Source: Prosapia bicincta (Eukaryota > Arthropoda > Insecta > Hemiptera > Cercopidae). Taken from it: a stretch of 64,000 bases of DNA. The stretch covers positions 332,953,320 through 333,017,319 of the forward strand of contig JBAIZL010000002.1 of the NCBI GenBank assembly GCA_036971475.1, in the 5' to 3' direction. A program made the position numbers and the translations under genes. Positions 23,239-59,300 of the stretch are shown piece after piece; the first letter of the stretch is position 1; every line of letters starts with the position of its first letter. Below the pieces are notes generated by a model, which worked only from the letters and a program-made list of their open reading frames with translations, made no database searches and was not told where the DNA came from.

Positions 23239-23956
23239 CAGACCAGCAGCCTGGATGGGGGAAGTGCTTCTTGTAGCCACCCGCAAGGGAAGGGCAGGGC
23301 AAAAGCCAGGCAGATAAAAACCATTCAAGTGCTAGGACTGGCCCCTTTTTTTAGAGCCGCCTCTATGCATTCACACATTTACCTGGTCGTCCTGTTTATA
23401 GGGAGCCACATACATACAGCTCTGCTCCACCTGTCCCCCCGCACGGATTAAGCCTCTCCACCAATGTCAAGGTCATGGAACCAATAGGAGAGGCTAGTTT
23501 CCTTAGTGTTTGGTAGCAATAGATTTGTAGTTGATATAATGAATAGATGTTTTTAGATAAATACTCAAGTGTTTGGGATAGGTAAAATTCGTTCATACCT
23601 GAATTCACAATGTTCAGTAAACTAACCATTCATCTCTGAGTTAAGATGCTAATGTAGAAAGTTCTTTACAAAAACTGTTTTCATTGTATAGACAAGTAGA
23701 CTGAAGTATTTTTAAATAATACAAAGGGTCTATCAATATAAATTTTTTCAAGATGTTTTAGCTGGTAGACTCCTGCTTACAATTTAAGTTAAGACCATAG
23801 GAGTAACCACAGTAAATATCAGAGCAGAAGAGTTACCTATAATATTGCCAAAAGGGCATCACAATTCGATATAAACTGACAAACACTTTAACTAGCTTTT
23901 GTAAAAGTACCTGAACTTCAGTAACAGAAATACACATAGATGCAGGCAACACAAAT

Positions 23957-23958
<2 letters not shown>

Positions 23959-24008
<50 letters not shown>

Positions 24009-24026
24009 CTCTCTCTCTCTTTTTTT
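23959..24026. repeat. (AC)n(CT)n microsatellite
   Basis: About 23 AC dinucleotides followed by a short CT run and a T run. Confidence 0.95.
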
Positions 24027-24601
24027 AAACCTAACAACTTTAGGAGTGGCAAGATCTATAATCTCAAAATACACAATCATAAATGTAATAACCACAATGG
24101 TAAGGTTTTTACTTATTTGAATACTACCCATTAGTTAATGTGGTTGTCTAGGAATAATAGAGGATTTATGTTTATTAGTAACAAAATTTTCTATAATTTC
24201 AACAAGTTGTGAAGAAATTAAGCTCATTATTTTAAAAACAAAATTTGAGTTTAACTTAACGATGCTGCAAAATGGTTTAACATCTTATGGTTATATTAAT
24301 TGAGGAAGAATTCACTGTAAATACTAATATAAAGAGGATAGTTAAGGATTTTATAAAAAATTATTTTTTTTCTTTGATATGTTTTGTCGATCATTAGAAA
24401 ACTTTTCAGCATTTCTGGATTTGGCTTTGACATATTGCCTATGACGGTGCAGATAGCAAATCTTGCTTTCTTCCCTCTCTTGTTAATTTGTAAGGGTGAA
24501 TCTTATTTCTTTGAGCATTCAAAATAAACTTTCTCTACTGACTGTCACTCTCTGTAAGGTTTTTCCATATGAACTCTTCCTGGTGCTAAATGTTTCACAA
24601 C

Positions 24602-24802
24602 CTATCCACTTCCCCCTTCTTCGAATTTTTTCACACAAGCCAATATGGTTTTCCGAGACTGTATGATACCTTGCCAACCAATATTGAAGTGACATTTGTA
24701 GGCCTGCAGCACTTCTATCACAGAAATACTTTGGGAATCACATGTAATTATTGTATGTTCTAATGCTCCATTGTAACTGACAATATGAAATGTTTTATTC
24801 AC
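24602..24802 (-). pseudogene. Transposase N-terminal helix-turn-helix fragment (DUF4817-like)
   Basis: About 66 codons on the - strand end in QSRKTILACVKKFEEGGS. They correspond to the R.TIL.WV..F...GS signature of the DUF4817/HTH domain found at the N-terminus of arthropod Tc1/mariner-like transposases. No catalytic domain follows. It is a small relic. Confidence 0.45.
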
Positions 24803-24809
24803 CCTCCAC

Positions 24810-26890
24810 CAACCAAGACAAACTAAAGCATGTACGATAACTTCCAGAATTGTTTTATTTCACAAGTGATGAAGTTTGTAGTTGTAGACCAATTTTACTT
24901 TTGCCAATTATTAAAAGATATTTAAGAAGCTCATCAGTTAACTTAAATCTGTAAACATTCTTTAGGTATTTCATTTTGGAGAATGTTTTCAAATAAGTAG
25001 TACCAAAAAGAGAAAACAGTCCAGGAGCAAATTTATGAAAATTATCAAATTGTGCTACTGGAGGACGTATAAAGTTCTAACAAAGATTTGATATTTGTTC
25101 TTAAAATTACTCAGTAATTTTAAAATTAGATCAGTAATTTCCATTTGAAGTTATGGGGCTAGGGTTTCAATGTCGGTATCAAAAGGTTTTGAAAAATCAT
25201 AATTCTATTTGCAATGACATCAAGACCTGAAAAATGAGTCAAAATTTATACTCAAAGCATTCAAAGCTTTGACTGCAAAATCAAAAAGAAACGACGGGAG
25301 TTTCAGTAGTGTGGCTGAATATTTCACATGAAATGTGTGAAACACATTATGTTTTTATGCAATTCTGATTAAAACAGTATTATTTTCTGCCGGAACAATT
25401 TGGTATTAGTGTATAAATCAGGGAGAAGCTGGTTTTCTCCTTGAAACCTCAAATTCAGTTCATTCATATGTTTTGTCAAATTGATGTTGAAATTAAATTT
25501 CACAGCCACTTCAGGTTATTGACATCTCAGAGTCAAATTCAGAAGAAATAGAGCACAATTGAAGTATTGACCTGGTGTAGCTTTATGCCCGTCCTTCCAG
25601 ATTATTGGCGGCAGAACAAGTGAATATAATGGAAGATAGGATAATCATTTTCTAAATTTTTAGGTAGTAACAGGTTGACACATCTCTATGACCATGATAA
25701 GAAATAGGATATCTTTAGGAAACTTTGTAAATGATATCCATGACTTTTCCTCATCTGTCAATAAAAAGATTGGTCCTCCAAATCATAACTTATTTACAAT
25801 AATCTTCCAGATTCTAATAAGGTCAATTTAAATCAGAAGTGATTTGTAGAAGTAGGTTTACTTTATGGAACTTTTCCTATGATAACCGTGATTTTCTCCC
25901 ATCTACTGATATCTGGGAAGATTCATGCTATTATGTTATTCATAACTAAGCTATTCACCATTACCTCACACATTCTATATAGATGAAGACAAAATATTTG
26001 CTGTTATTGGCTTAAAATTTCTGACAAATTCAAAACAAATAGGAAAATCCAAACTAAGAAACCTAGATGCAGATGGGAGTATAACATTACTTTAGAGAAT
26101 TATGAGCCTTGAAAAAAAATTATTTTAGAGTTTTTATAACTTAAAAAGTTTCAGATAAAAAAAAATCCTAAGACACTTGTTAAATTGTAAAGTTTTTAAT
26201 TTAGATTTTTTGCTGACCATTAAAATCTTCGTAAAAAAAATTGTTTAAAATATCTTTTTGAACATTTTGAAAATATTTTTTTAAATCAAATGTTGTGTTT
26301 AACACAGAACCATTTAACAATGATTAATGGGTTGACATTAAGTTTTAAATCTCGCTGTCTGTATTTTATTGGGTGATGTGATTTTTTTTAAACTGTAAAA
26401 TGAAATTGTAACTAAAGTATTATTACAACTAATAAATATAAACGTAATTAAGGTCATTATGATCCTAGATCATTATCTGCCGTTAACTGAATCTGAGACA
26501 AATTTGTTATAGTATTCATAGATACTTTTTTCTTAAAAAACACATTAAATTAAATAGCAACAAAATAATTATAAAATTTATGTATAAAGTGTAATTTTAA
26601 AATTATGCCTTATTTATTAATTGAAATTAAATATATGCCGTAATTATGTAACTAGTGAGCACAGTTATATTAATTGAAAATATGATAAGATAAAGAGTGG
26701 TGTAGTAGTATTGTTTTTATTTCAACTCATTGTCAGGATATTTGACACATGCAGATGTCATTAAAAGTGTATTGCTTTGCAATGTAAATTTTGATTGGTT
26801 AAATAGGAGTCCAAAGTTTTATCTGAGTGGTTTTAGTGAAAATTTTAAAGTTAAATACAACTATTTTTTCTATATAAATATTTCTAAGTG
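24810..26890. other. Sequence upstream of HAGH without recognised gene
   Basis: AT-rich DNA with stops in all frames. The HAGH promoter presumably lies at its right end, but no core element could be assigned with confidence. Confidence 0.4.
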
Positions 26891-26899
26891 TTTCATAAA

Positions 26900-50605
<23,706 letters not shown>

Positions 50606-50645
50606 AACATTATTTTCTGTAATATTCACATTCGTTCTGTTATAC

Positions 50646-50651
50646 AATAAA
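50646..50651 (+). terminator. Polyadenylation signal of HAGH (candidate)
   Basis: AATAAA 41 bases after the HAGH stop. A very short 3' UTR is implied. Further AATAAA-like hexamers lie farther down, for example near 51078. Confidence 0.45.
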
Positions 50652-50659
50652 GTTTATAT

Positions 50660-52020
50660 TTTTTATTATTTTGACAGGGTATTTAGACAAAATAAATAGG
50701 GTTTCATTTTATTCGCCCAGTATATTCTCTTTCTATCTCCTTTTCTATATTAACAAACCAAAAGCACACATGAAAATTAATTTCAGGAAAAATGGGTTCA
50801 CAATGAAAAATGTGAGGAAATGTAGCGTATTTTGTTTGTTTTGCCATACTATCAAGGACAAGTAGATCCTTGTAAAGTATACAATTTAACACTAACTTTT
50901 TATACAAGTATTAAATTACATACTATTTTTAATTTAAAATAATCAGTGAACATTTTTTTAAAATTATATGAAATCTCTAACCTTAAATTATTTAGCAATA
51001 AATGATTTATTTATCGTAAGCCCTTAGCACGCTTCCTATGAAAAAGACTATTTATCGTGAGCATGGAATTATTTTGTATAAATAAACTTTCAATTTGTTT
51101 AAAGCTCTGTTTAAATTCTTTCATGTATTTAAGTACGAAAAGGAAAAAAACAATTAATTCCTGATTTGTATACTTTTAATGCCCTAAGAAATTTACAATG
51201 TGTATTGAATTTTGTTAATTTATTATATGATAAATTTGGAAGCATTTGTCTAGTTGTAATGTGGGGTTAGATATATAAGTGGGGTTTTAATCGTAACAAA
51301 TGTCTAAATTCAATAGATAAATAAACCCACAGAATGGAAAAACAAATTGCAACATATCACATTTTTACATTTGCTGAAAATTTGACTTATGATGTAGTAT
51401 GCATGCTAATGGTTAATATAAAAATATGATTAATCATATAAATATTTGAAAAATAAAATATATTACAGTTATTTTGCCATTAAAAACTGTCTTTTAAGTA
51501 AGTATTGAACCTTAAACTGAAGTTGTTACATACAATTTTTCTTCTTCCATTTAATGAAAGTTATGAAAGAGGTAAATATGAAAAGATTTATCAAGAAATG
51601 ATGTGTAATATTTTGAAGAAGTTGTAAGCTATAAAAAGAACCATGTATATGTCTTTGAAAGTACGTCTGTAAGATTTTTTTGAATAGGTAGGAGACTAAC
51701 AGACTTATTTTGTTATTAATTCAGTCTATTTGCATAACATGGACACATAAAAGAAAATAAATGCAATAAAGCATTTTATATATTTCTGTTGTGCTCCTTC
51801 CATTTAAACCAGATGAGAAGTAAGTGTTATTTTTATCTGATGCATAATATTTCAAATATATTAAATATGTTTTCTATTTATATGTATTATAAAAACAGAC
51901 TGGATTATTGTTTCAAGTTAAGCGTGTCAGTTGTCCAATTGAACAAAATGAGTTATAACCAAGCTGGATATTTATCGGGAAATGTTTTTGTGTATCCGTT
52001 GAACATCCCCAATTCGTAAT
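50660..52020. other. Convergent intergenic region
   Basis: AT-rich sequence downstream of HAGH. No gene recognised. Confidence 0.5.
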
Positions 52021-52023
52021 ATA

Positions 52024-53114
52024 CGAGGGCTATTCAGAAAGTAAGGAACGTTTTTGAATAAAAAAAATAATAAGTACAATAAACAATTTTTCATTATATA
52101 CATCTGAAAGAGCAACTAAAATACTACTTTTCTACGTAGTCGCCAAACAAATTGAGACATTTATCGTAGCGGTGGACAAGCTTTGAAATTCCTTCATCAT
52201 AGAAATCTGCTGTCAGCCACTCAGTGACGCGCGCCTTGAGCTCCGCGTCGTTGTCTAAGCGCTGTGTTGCTAGGCAGGTCTTCATTCTTGGAAACAAGTG
52301 AAAATCGCTTGGTGCAAGGTCAGGACTATAGGGCGGATGAGGAAAAACCTCCCATTTGAATGACTCAAGGAGTTCTTTGGTGCGGTTTGATGTGTGAGGT
52401 CGGGCATTGTCATGCACAAACAAAATTTTTGATGTCAATTTCCCTCGGCGTTTGTTTTGAACTGCTCTTTTAAGGTTCCAGAAGTGAATCACCATGTCTG
52501 TCGTAGGCATCCAGAAATGTCAAACTTACCTCCATTCGCTGACTTTTATGGTGGTCATTGAGCATTTTCGGCACCCATCTTGCACAAAATTTGTGGTAGC
52601 CTAACCTTTGTGTGACAATTTCAAACAACAAAGTCCGTGAAACTTGAGGGAAACAAATCGAAAGTTCCGTTATCGTGAATCGGCAGTTTTCATGAACCTT
52701 TTCATCAACTTTAGCGACCAGTTCATTAGTCACAATGCTTGGGCGTCCGCTCTTCGCTTCGTCATGAACGTCAGTTCGGCCATTTTTAAACTGAATGCAC
52801 AATTTTCTCACAGAACTTTCATTCATTACGTTGTTTCCGTAAACTTAACACACTTGGCGATAAATGTCTATCGATTTTAAGGTTTTTGCCAACAAAAACC
52901 GTATCACTGACCTCACCTCACAACTGGCGGGATTTTCAATCGCAGCGCACATCTTCAGTTGAAATTGCGAAAAAACGGGCAACGCGGAAATGTTCCCGTT
53001 GACACTGCTGGACGCCGACTGAGTTGCCGAGTGCGCACGCACCAAAATGTACGTGATCGGCGCGCGCCTAGCGGCGTCAGACAGAAAAGTTTCTTACGTT
53101 CTGAATAGCCCTCG
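52024..53114 (-). mobile_element. Mariner transposon, internally deleted
   Basis: 1091 bp flanked by TA. The inverted termini begin CGAGGGCTATTCAGAAAGTA at the left and CGAGGGCTATTCAGAACGTA at the right. The transposase on the - strand is incomplete. It lies between the 3' ends of the two host genes. Confidence 0.92.
52124..52826 (-). pseudogene. Mariner transposase (DD34D), deleted
   Basis: The N-terminal helix-turn-helix is at 52826-52480 (SVRKLCIQFKNGRTDVHDEA, SGRPSIV, VSRTLLFEIV). The sequence then jumps directly to the late catalytic region (52510-52124: LKRAVQNKRRG, FVHDNARPHTS, YSPDLAPSDFHLFP). The second and third aspartates are visible. The segment with the first aspartate is missing, and the two frames overlap out of phase. 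Inactive, fairly young by sequence quality. Confidence 0.88.
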
Positions 53115-53279
53115 TAATAAAAAGTTTGTAACAATGATAAATTAAATAACCAGTAAATGCTGCTTTTTTGAGTGAAAATTGCTAGATTGGGTGTACGATT
53201 GTGAATCACTAAAATATACCTATTTTGTAGTGTGTAATATTTGTATTTTGTAAATCAGTATTACAAAAATTTAAAATTT

Positions 53280-53369
53280 TCAGAGCTGAGGTTTTGATTT
53301 GTTCAGACTATAAAGCTCCATGTCCACGGCGTATTTTTCTTTTGACTTCTTATACATATTGTAATAGGC
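53280..53369 (-). CDS. TFPT-like last exon (HMG box helix 3)
   Basis: 90 nt, acceptor TTGTTGCAG|GCC. It encodes AYYNMYKKSKEKYAVDMELY then SLNKSKPQL and TGA (stop at 53282-53280). The AYY.MY...K.KY pattern is the expected third helix of an HMG box. Confidence 0.85.
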   Translation of the reverse strand, partial: AYYNMYKKSKEKYAVDMELYSLNKSKPQL

Positions 53370-56300
53370 CTGCAACAAAGAAACATATCTAGGTTATAAA
53401 CATGAAAACTAAAACTCTTTAAAAAATGACAAAATGAAATTAGATAATTCTTTGACTAATAGATTAATGACTTTTAAAAACAGAACTGTGATTTATAATT
53501 ATAACTTAAGAAAAGTACAGCATATAGTTATAATGGCAGACATTATAACAGCTCTGAAAAACAAACTGTTAATAATACACAAGCTTAGTGCCCTTAAAAA
53601 ATAATAAATCCCTAAATGCTATTATGAATTTACTAAGGATTCTAATGATATGAAATATCAGATTTTTCATCAAATAGATACAAAAATATATTTGGCAGAA
53701 AACCTATTCTGTTAAACTTGCTTAATTTTTTTATAGACACATATCACATATGTAGCAGTACCTAATAAAGATCATCAAAATGAAAGTAAAAATGTTAGGC
53801 TTTTAAAATTGTTTGATGATAATACCTGTAACTTTAAAAGAATTCATTATAGAGTTGTCAAAGAAATACCTTGAGCTCAGATAAAATATTGTGGTTTTCA
53901 AAACAGCAATTTTAACATATCTGTATACATAAATTGACAGGAGAGATTTTATAAATTTTCCCATCGGGTGGAAAAGCTAAACATTAATTATTGATATAAC
54001 TGGGCATTTTACAACTACAAATTATTACCTAGTCGAATTTTAAATTTTAGTTACAAAATACTCATATGATGAAAACAATATTTTCAAATTAATGACGTTA
54101 TTAACGTCCAATAAAAATATTTGGAAATGATGAAGAAAGTTCAAGTAAGAACAAAAATTGTTATTAAAATGAGAAACAGAGAATTATTTTCAGGTTTTAG
54201 TTTAAAAACAAAAATGGATGAAAGTATTTGAACCCCAAAACAATTTGTTTATTAAATCTAATTGGAAATTGTTTCTAGAAGAACCAAAATTAGAAATAAA
54301 CTGAAGGAAATTATATATTTATTTTTAAAGTGGGTTCTTCATGTAGTCAACTGTTGACAGCTGCTTACACATTTCCTGTTAATTCATAACAAGGCTACTT
54401 TATGGCTTTGGGAAGAAATTATTATTATTTTATTAGTTTTAAATATATTGACTAAACAAAAATTCATTAGCACAGGATAATTGTCAAATGCAACAATTAA
54501 CACTTGACAAATTTTAACCTTTACATCAGGATTGTAAATTTCATAATACATCTACACACCTAAATCATAATGTCTCGGAAAATAATATTTTGGCTTTTAC
54601 TACTGTGGTAGTCTTATCAAAAACCTGCTAGAATAGCAACAATATTAAGCTGTTGTTGAACAAATACCATCAGTGTGTCATATTTTTAATGCATCTGATT
54701 TTGAACATCCTGTTATCATAACATAATGCTTTAGCCAGTGCTCTTGTCATACACATTAAAAAACTTCTCGGATCTGACTGTCTATCAATGAATTGCTGTT
54801 GTAAGTTTGTTGACGCTATTCTTTGTTTATATAGTAGTACATTATAATAATTTAATCATTTTATTTGACATTTTATAACAATAATAAGTGATTTAACTAA
54901 ATAACTGTAGATTTAGTTAGGTTCATTATATATTTCATAGTCAATGATACTGTTTCATAGATTAATAAAAGAGCCTTCACAGATTTTTGGCAAAATATTA
55001 TTCTGTCAAAAAATAAGATATGTTGTTTGAAACAAAATACTAAGAAAAGATAAAATACATTTTTGCAAAATGAGAACTTTACAAAACTACATCCAGATGA
55101 ATGTTTGGAGATATTTCATACTCCGAATAAGTTATAATTATATGCTACTTTAAATTGCTACAGTAAATATACCACATTTTTTTAACCTATCCTTAGTAAT
55201 TTCTATAAAAAGTACTGTACTGTAAAGTTTTTTAAAAATATACTTCAACACTTGCAGGCTCACTTAATTGTGGTTGTTTGGAAAGTATAGAACATTTTTA
55301 ATGTAATTAAATAAAACTTGTTACACAAACATTTTGACCTAACCTACTTTCCCCCATAATCAACGTTTAAATTTAAACATTTGTTTTACCTATTCACCAG
55401 CCTTTCTATGCCATCCGCATACTTTGTTGCCGCCAATTTGTTAAAACAATAATTAATGGCTTCTTTGGTTCGTAATCATTTCAGTAGTGTTTTCCACCCA
55501 AACAACATTTCAATTTGGGGGATAAGTGATAATCACCGGGGGTTATGTCTGGGATTAATGGGAGATGTTAAAATATTTCCCACGTAAACTGCTATAGCAA
55601 GTCCTTCAACAATGCCATTGCATTGGGACATTCATTGTTGTGAATGAGCATGATACCGCTGGTTAGAATTCCACACCATTTCTTTTGAACACCTATACAG
55701 TAGGCAGGTTCATTTATCGTATTCCCTCTAGGCATGTTGTTAATGAGTGAGGCACCCTTAAGGTCCCAAAACACCAATACCATAACCTTCCTGGTGCTCA
55801 GAATTTGTTTTGGTTTTTCCGTTTTTATTGGGGATCATGAATGATGCCATTTCATAGACAGGAACTTTGTTTCTGGAGTGATATTAGAAATCCAAGTCTC
55901 ATCACCAGAAATGATGTGAATAAACAGTTCACTACCTTATAAACATTAAAAAGCGAATATAGATGCGAACCTCACACTTGGCAGCATTGTTAATTTTGTT
56001 ATACATTTTAGACTATATCAGCCACCAAACTGATAGAAAAGAATACCAAGATCAATGAGCGGTCGGCGGAAGTAGGGAGCAAGTGCAGAAATTTGTCACA
56101 ACAATACATTCTATACTTTCCAAATAACCGACATATACATGTATTTACTTTTCAAGAATTTGTGTATCAATAATTCTGTAAAAGATGAGAAAACACAGAG
56201 TAAGAATGTATAAGACCATAAAGTTTTACATTTCTGTTAAAAATATCTGATATGACATCATTGCACTACCTTCTTATCATCTGTTGTTAATGCATTCCAT

Positions 56301-59300
56301 TTAGATGCTAAATGTTTAGTCACTTCTTGTTTAGTAGGTTCTAATCCATTTGTAGACATCAAATGTTCCAAAACAATTGATCGTTGTTCTTGGCAGTATT
56401 GAAAGAAAGGGTTGGCTGGTCTTTTAGGAGCATTGGGATCAACTGGTGCCTTGGGAGCCTTGCGTTTCCCAGTTGTTATATTAGGTGCAGTTGCCTTGCG
56501 ATTGGTTCCGCCACTTCCTCTATCTGCAGAAGCGTTTGACTGCATCTAAATAAAACACAATTATTTACAAGATTACATTATAAACAAACTATAGTAATGC
56601 AAGTACACAAATTAAATAGTTGAAAATTTATGGACATTAGGAGAAGCAATATGTCTTGAATATTAATTCCATTATTTAGAAACTTACAAATAATCTGTTT
56701 TTTTTACAAAAAATAGAACTTTAAAAAATATTGCACCTGAATTTTTTGAGAAATTTACCCCCTTTGAGTTTAAACATGAGTAAAATATAAGCCCACGAAT
56801 TGTCGAAAATGGTAGTGTTACAGATTTAACAGTGCAAACGTTAATTTAATTATAAAGTTGAGACAAAGAAATAAATTCCAAAGTAAAGTAAAATAATGAA
56901 GTTGAACATGTTTTATTGGTATTTAACAAATACCAATTAATATGAAAAACCATCAATCACATTTAACTAGTTGATGCTACAGGTTGTTGAAAGACTGAGT
57001 GAGCATACAAAAATGTACTAAACATTAGATTTAATTGGAGTTAATTTATTACTAAAAAAATTAGTTAGATATTCAGTTTAACATAAATAGATGAAACCTC
57101 TCAATCACAAATAACTTTCTTCTTTTATTTAAAACCTTATGTACATTTCGATTGCATAGCAATCATCCTCAGAGGTAATTTACAATGAAAATACATTAAA
57201 ACGACATTTTTCATCAAATATATACACCGGTAAATACTTCGCCATGCCCCTTTACATTTCTAACCAATCATGTTGCAGTAAATTCCCCGCGCTGCAACTA
57301 GGCCTGGTCTCTCAACTTTCATAGTGAAGATTTACCGTTACACATATTTCAATTTTAACCAAATACAAATTATACATATATTTTAATTGTACAAAACTAC
57401 AACTATCTTCTAATTAGTGAATATAATTGAGAGATCGGGATAGGCCCTTTATCACCATTTAATAGATTATTTACGTATAAACAAACTTTCAAAACTACTC
57501 CATAGACCTTTTGATTTAACATTTTTCACTAATTTAAGATTATTTATTTCTAAAGAATGTTTGGTGTTTAGGATGTGTTCTGCAATACTTGATTTTTCAA
57601 TATGACGAAAATAATCTATTAAATGGTGATAAAGAGCCTATTCCCGATCTCTCAACTAACTTGAAAAATCAAATATTGCACAACACATCCTAAACTCCAA
57701 AAACATTCTTTAGAAAAAATAATCTTAAATTAGTGAAAAATGTTAAATCTAAAGGTCTATTGAATAGTTTTTACAGTTTGTTTATACATAAATATGATGA
57801 AAATAATCTATTAAATGGTGATAAAGAGCCTATCCCGATCTCTCAATTATTAAGGTTTTAAATAAAAGAAGAAAGTTATTTGTGGCTGAGAGGTTTCATT
57901 TATTTATGTTAAACATTACGCCACAGTTGTTTTATACAGTTATAGATATTCGGTGACAAAATTATTTAAAATAGTTTAATTTTCAATGCAAGTTTTTCAA
58001 TGCAAGAGTTGAAATAGGTGTTAGATACCTATTAAAATATCTTCTTAATATAAATATATGTATTGTTTATCATAACATTACAAATAGTCAGTGTGCTGTA
58101 ACATTAATTAATTATTCATTAAGTTTATTTCAGTCTTATAAAAGCGACATTAGATAACACAGTACTGTAAATAATTGATGCACATAAATACAGAATTGAT
58201 ATCTCAGAAGTGAACAAACTTAATAATCCATAGAAGTCAAATTTTTTTTTACCACAATTGTATTGATTTTCAATAATCCTGTAAAACCTTTTACTTTATA
58301 TTTACTTCTATATATATTTTTATTTTCATAATTAGGAAAATTCATAATTTTATAAAAGCTTATGTTTATTTTTCTTTTTTCTAGTCACTAAAATTAATAA
58401 CATTTTTTACTAATTACACTTTTGTTGAACAAAGTGTAATCAGTAATTAACAACCAGCTCCTCATGAACAGCAATAAGATTTCAACATTTTTTATGTTAT
58501 CAGTGAGCCAGGTCAATTACTTAAAATTTCAATGAAATTTGTGGAACTATTAATTCTTCAACAATTTTTTTTAGTTTTCTTGCAGTTCTGATAAATTTTT
58601 GTTTATTAAATATTGCTAAAATTGTCACATATTTCACTAGATGTATGTTAATTTTTATTTACTGTTGTTTCATTTATGGTCACAAAGTATACATTTTAAG
58701 AAAGACATAACCAGCAATAAAAATACAATGAACTTGTTTTTGCAATTGATAAATTTATAAGAATTTCATATAATAGGCATACAAATTTTTCATAATATAG
58801 TAAAGTTTTTTTTATAATACAGTACATTTTTTCACAATAATATTTTTTATTTCCTGTTTTGGAAACTATAGTTTTGGAAAGAAAAAAGTAATACAAATTC
58901 TAAGGATTAAATCCACCAAATCTAATCAAAATGTTTCAATTATAATAGTATAACAATTTTTTTAATTCCAAAATAATTCTATTTTTTGTGATTTGATTTA
59001 AAAAATTTAATTACATTAATAAAGTATTAAACGTTCAACCTTACCAAAGGCTCTAACTGAGAAGTTATTTCTTTTCACTACTGACCTTTGAAGATTTCAA
59101 TATAGATTGAGCTGTTATTGTTTGTGGTACATCAATAGGTTCATCTAATTCTACGGGTAGTGGTGCTGTACGCCAGCTATCTCCATAGCGATCCAATCTG
59201 TCCATTAGGAATCTAAGGGAGTGAAATAAGTCAGCATATAACATTTCTCAATAAAAAGGTTAAATATATTTGTTTGTTAACCAAGAAATGATAAGCTAAA

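Larger units (their letters stand above)
21461..23400 (-). mobile_element. LINE fragment: 5' region, ORF1 end and ORF2 start only
   Basis: On the - strand, a GC-richer leader (about 23400-22250, with an internal direct repeat) precedes the end of an ORF1 (22231-21917) and the start of an ORF2 endonuclease (21932-21461). Everything downstream (RT onward) is missing at 21461. This is the reverse of usual LINE 5' truncation and suggests deletion, recombination or interruption. Limits are approximate. Confidence 0.65.

Noticed and set aside
56258..56269. In-frame stop three codons after the HMG-box exon donor, giving a shorter protein
   Set aside because: It would cut the HMG box before helix 3. 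The in-phase exon at 53280-53369 supplies a perfect helix 3 with good splice sites.
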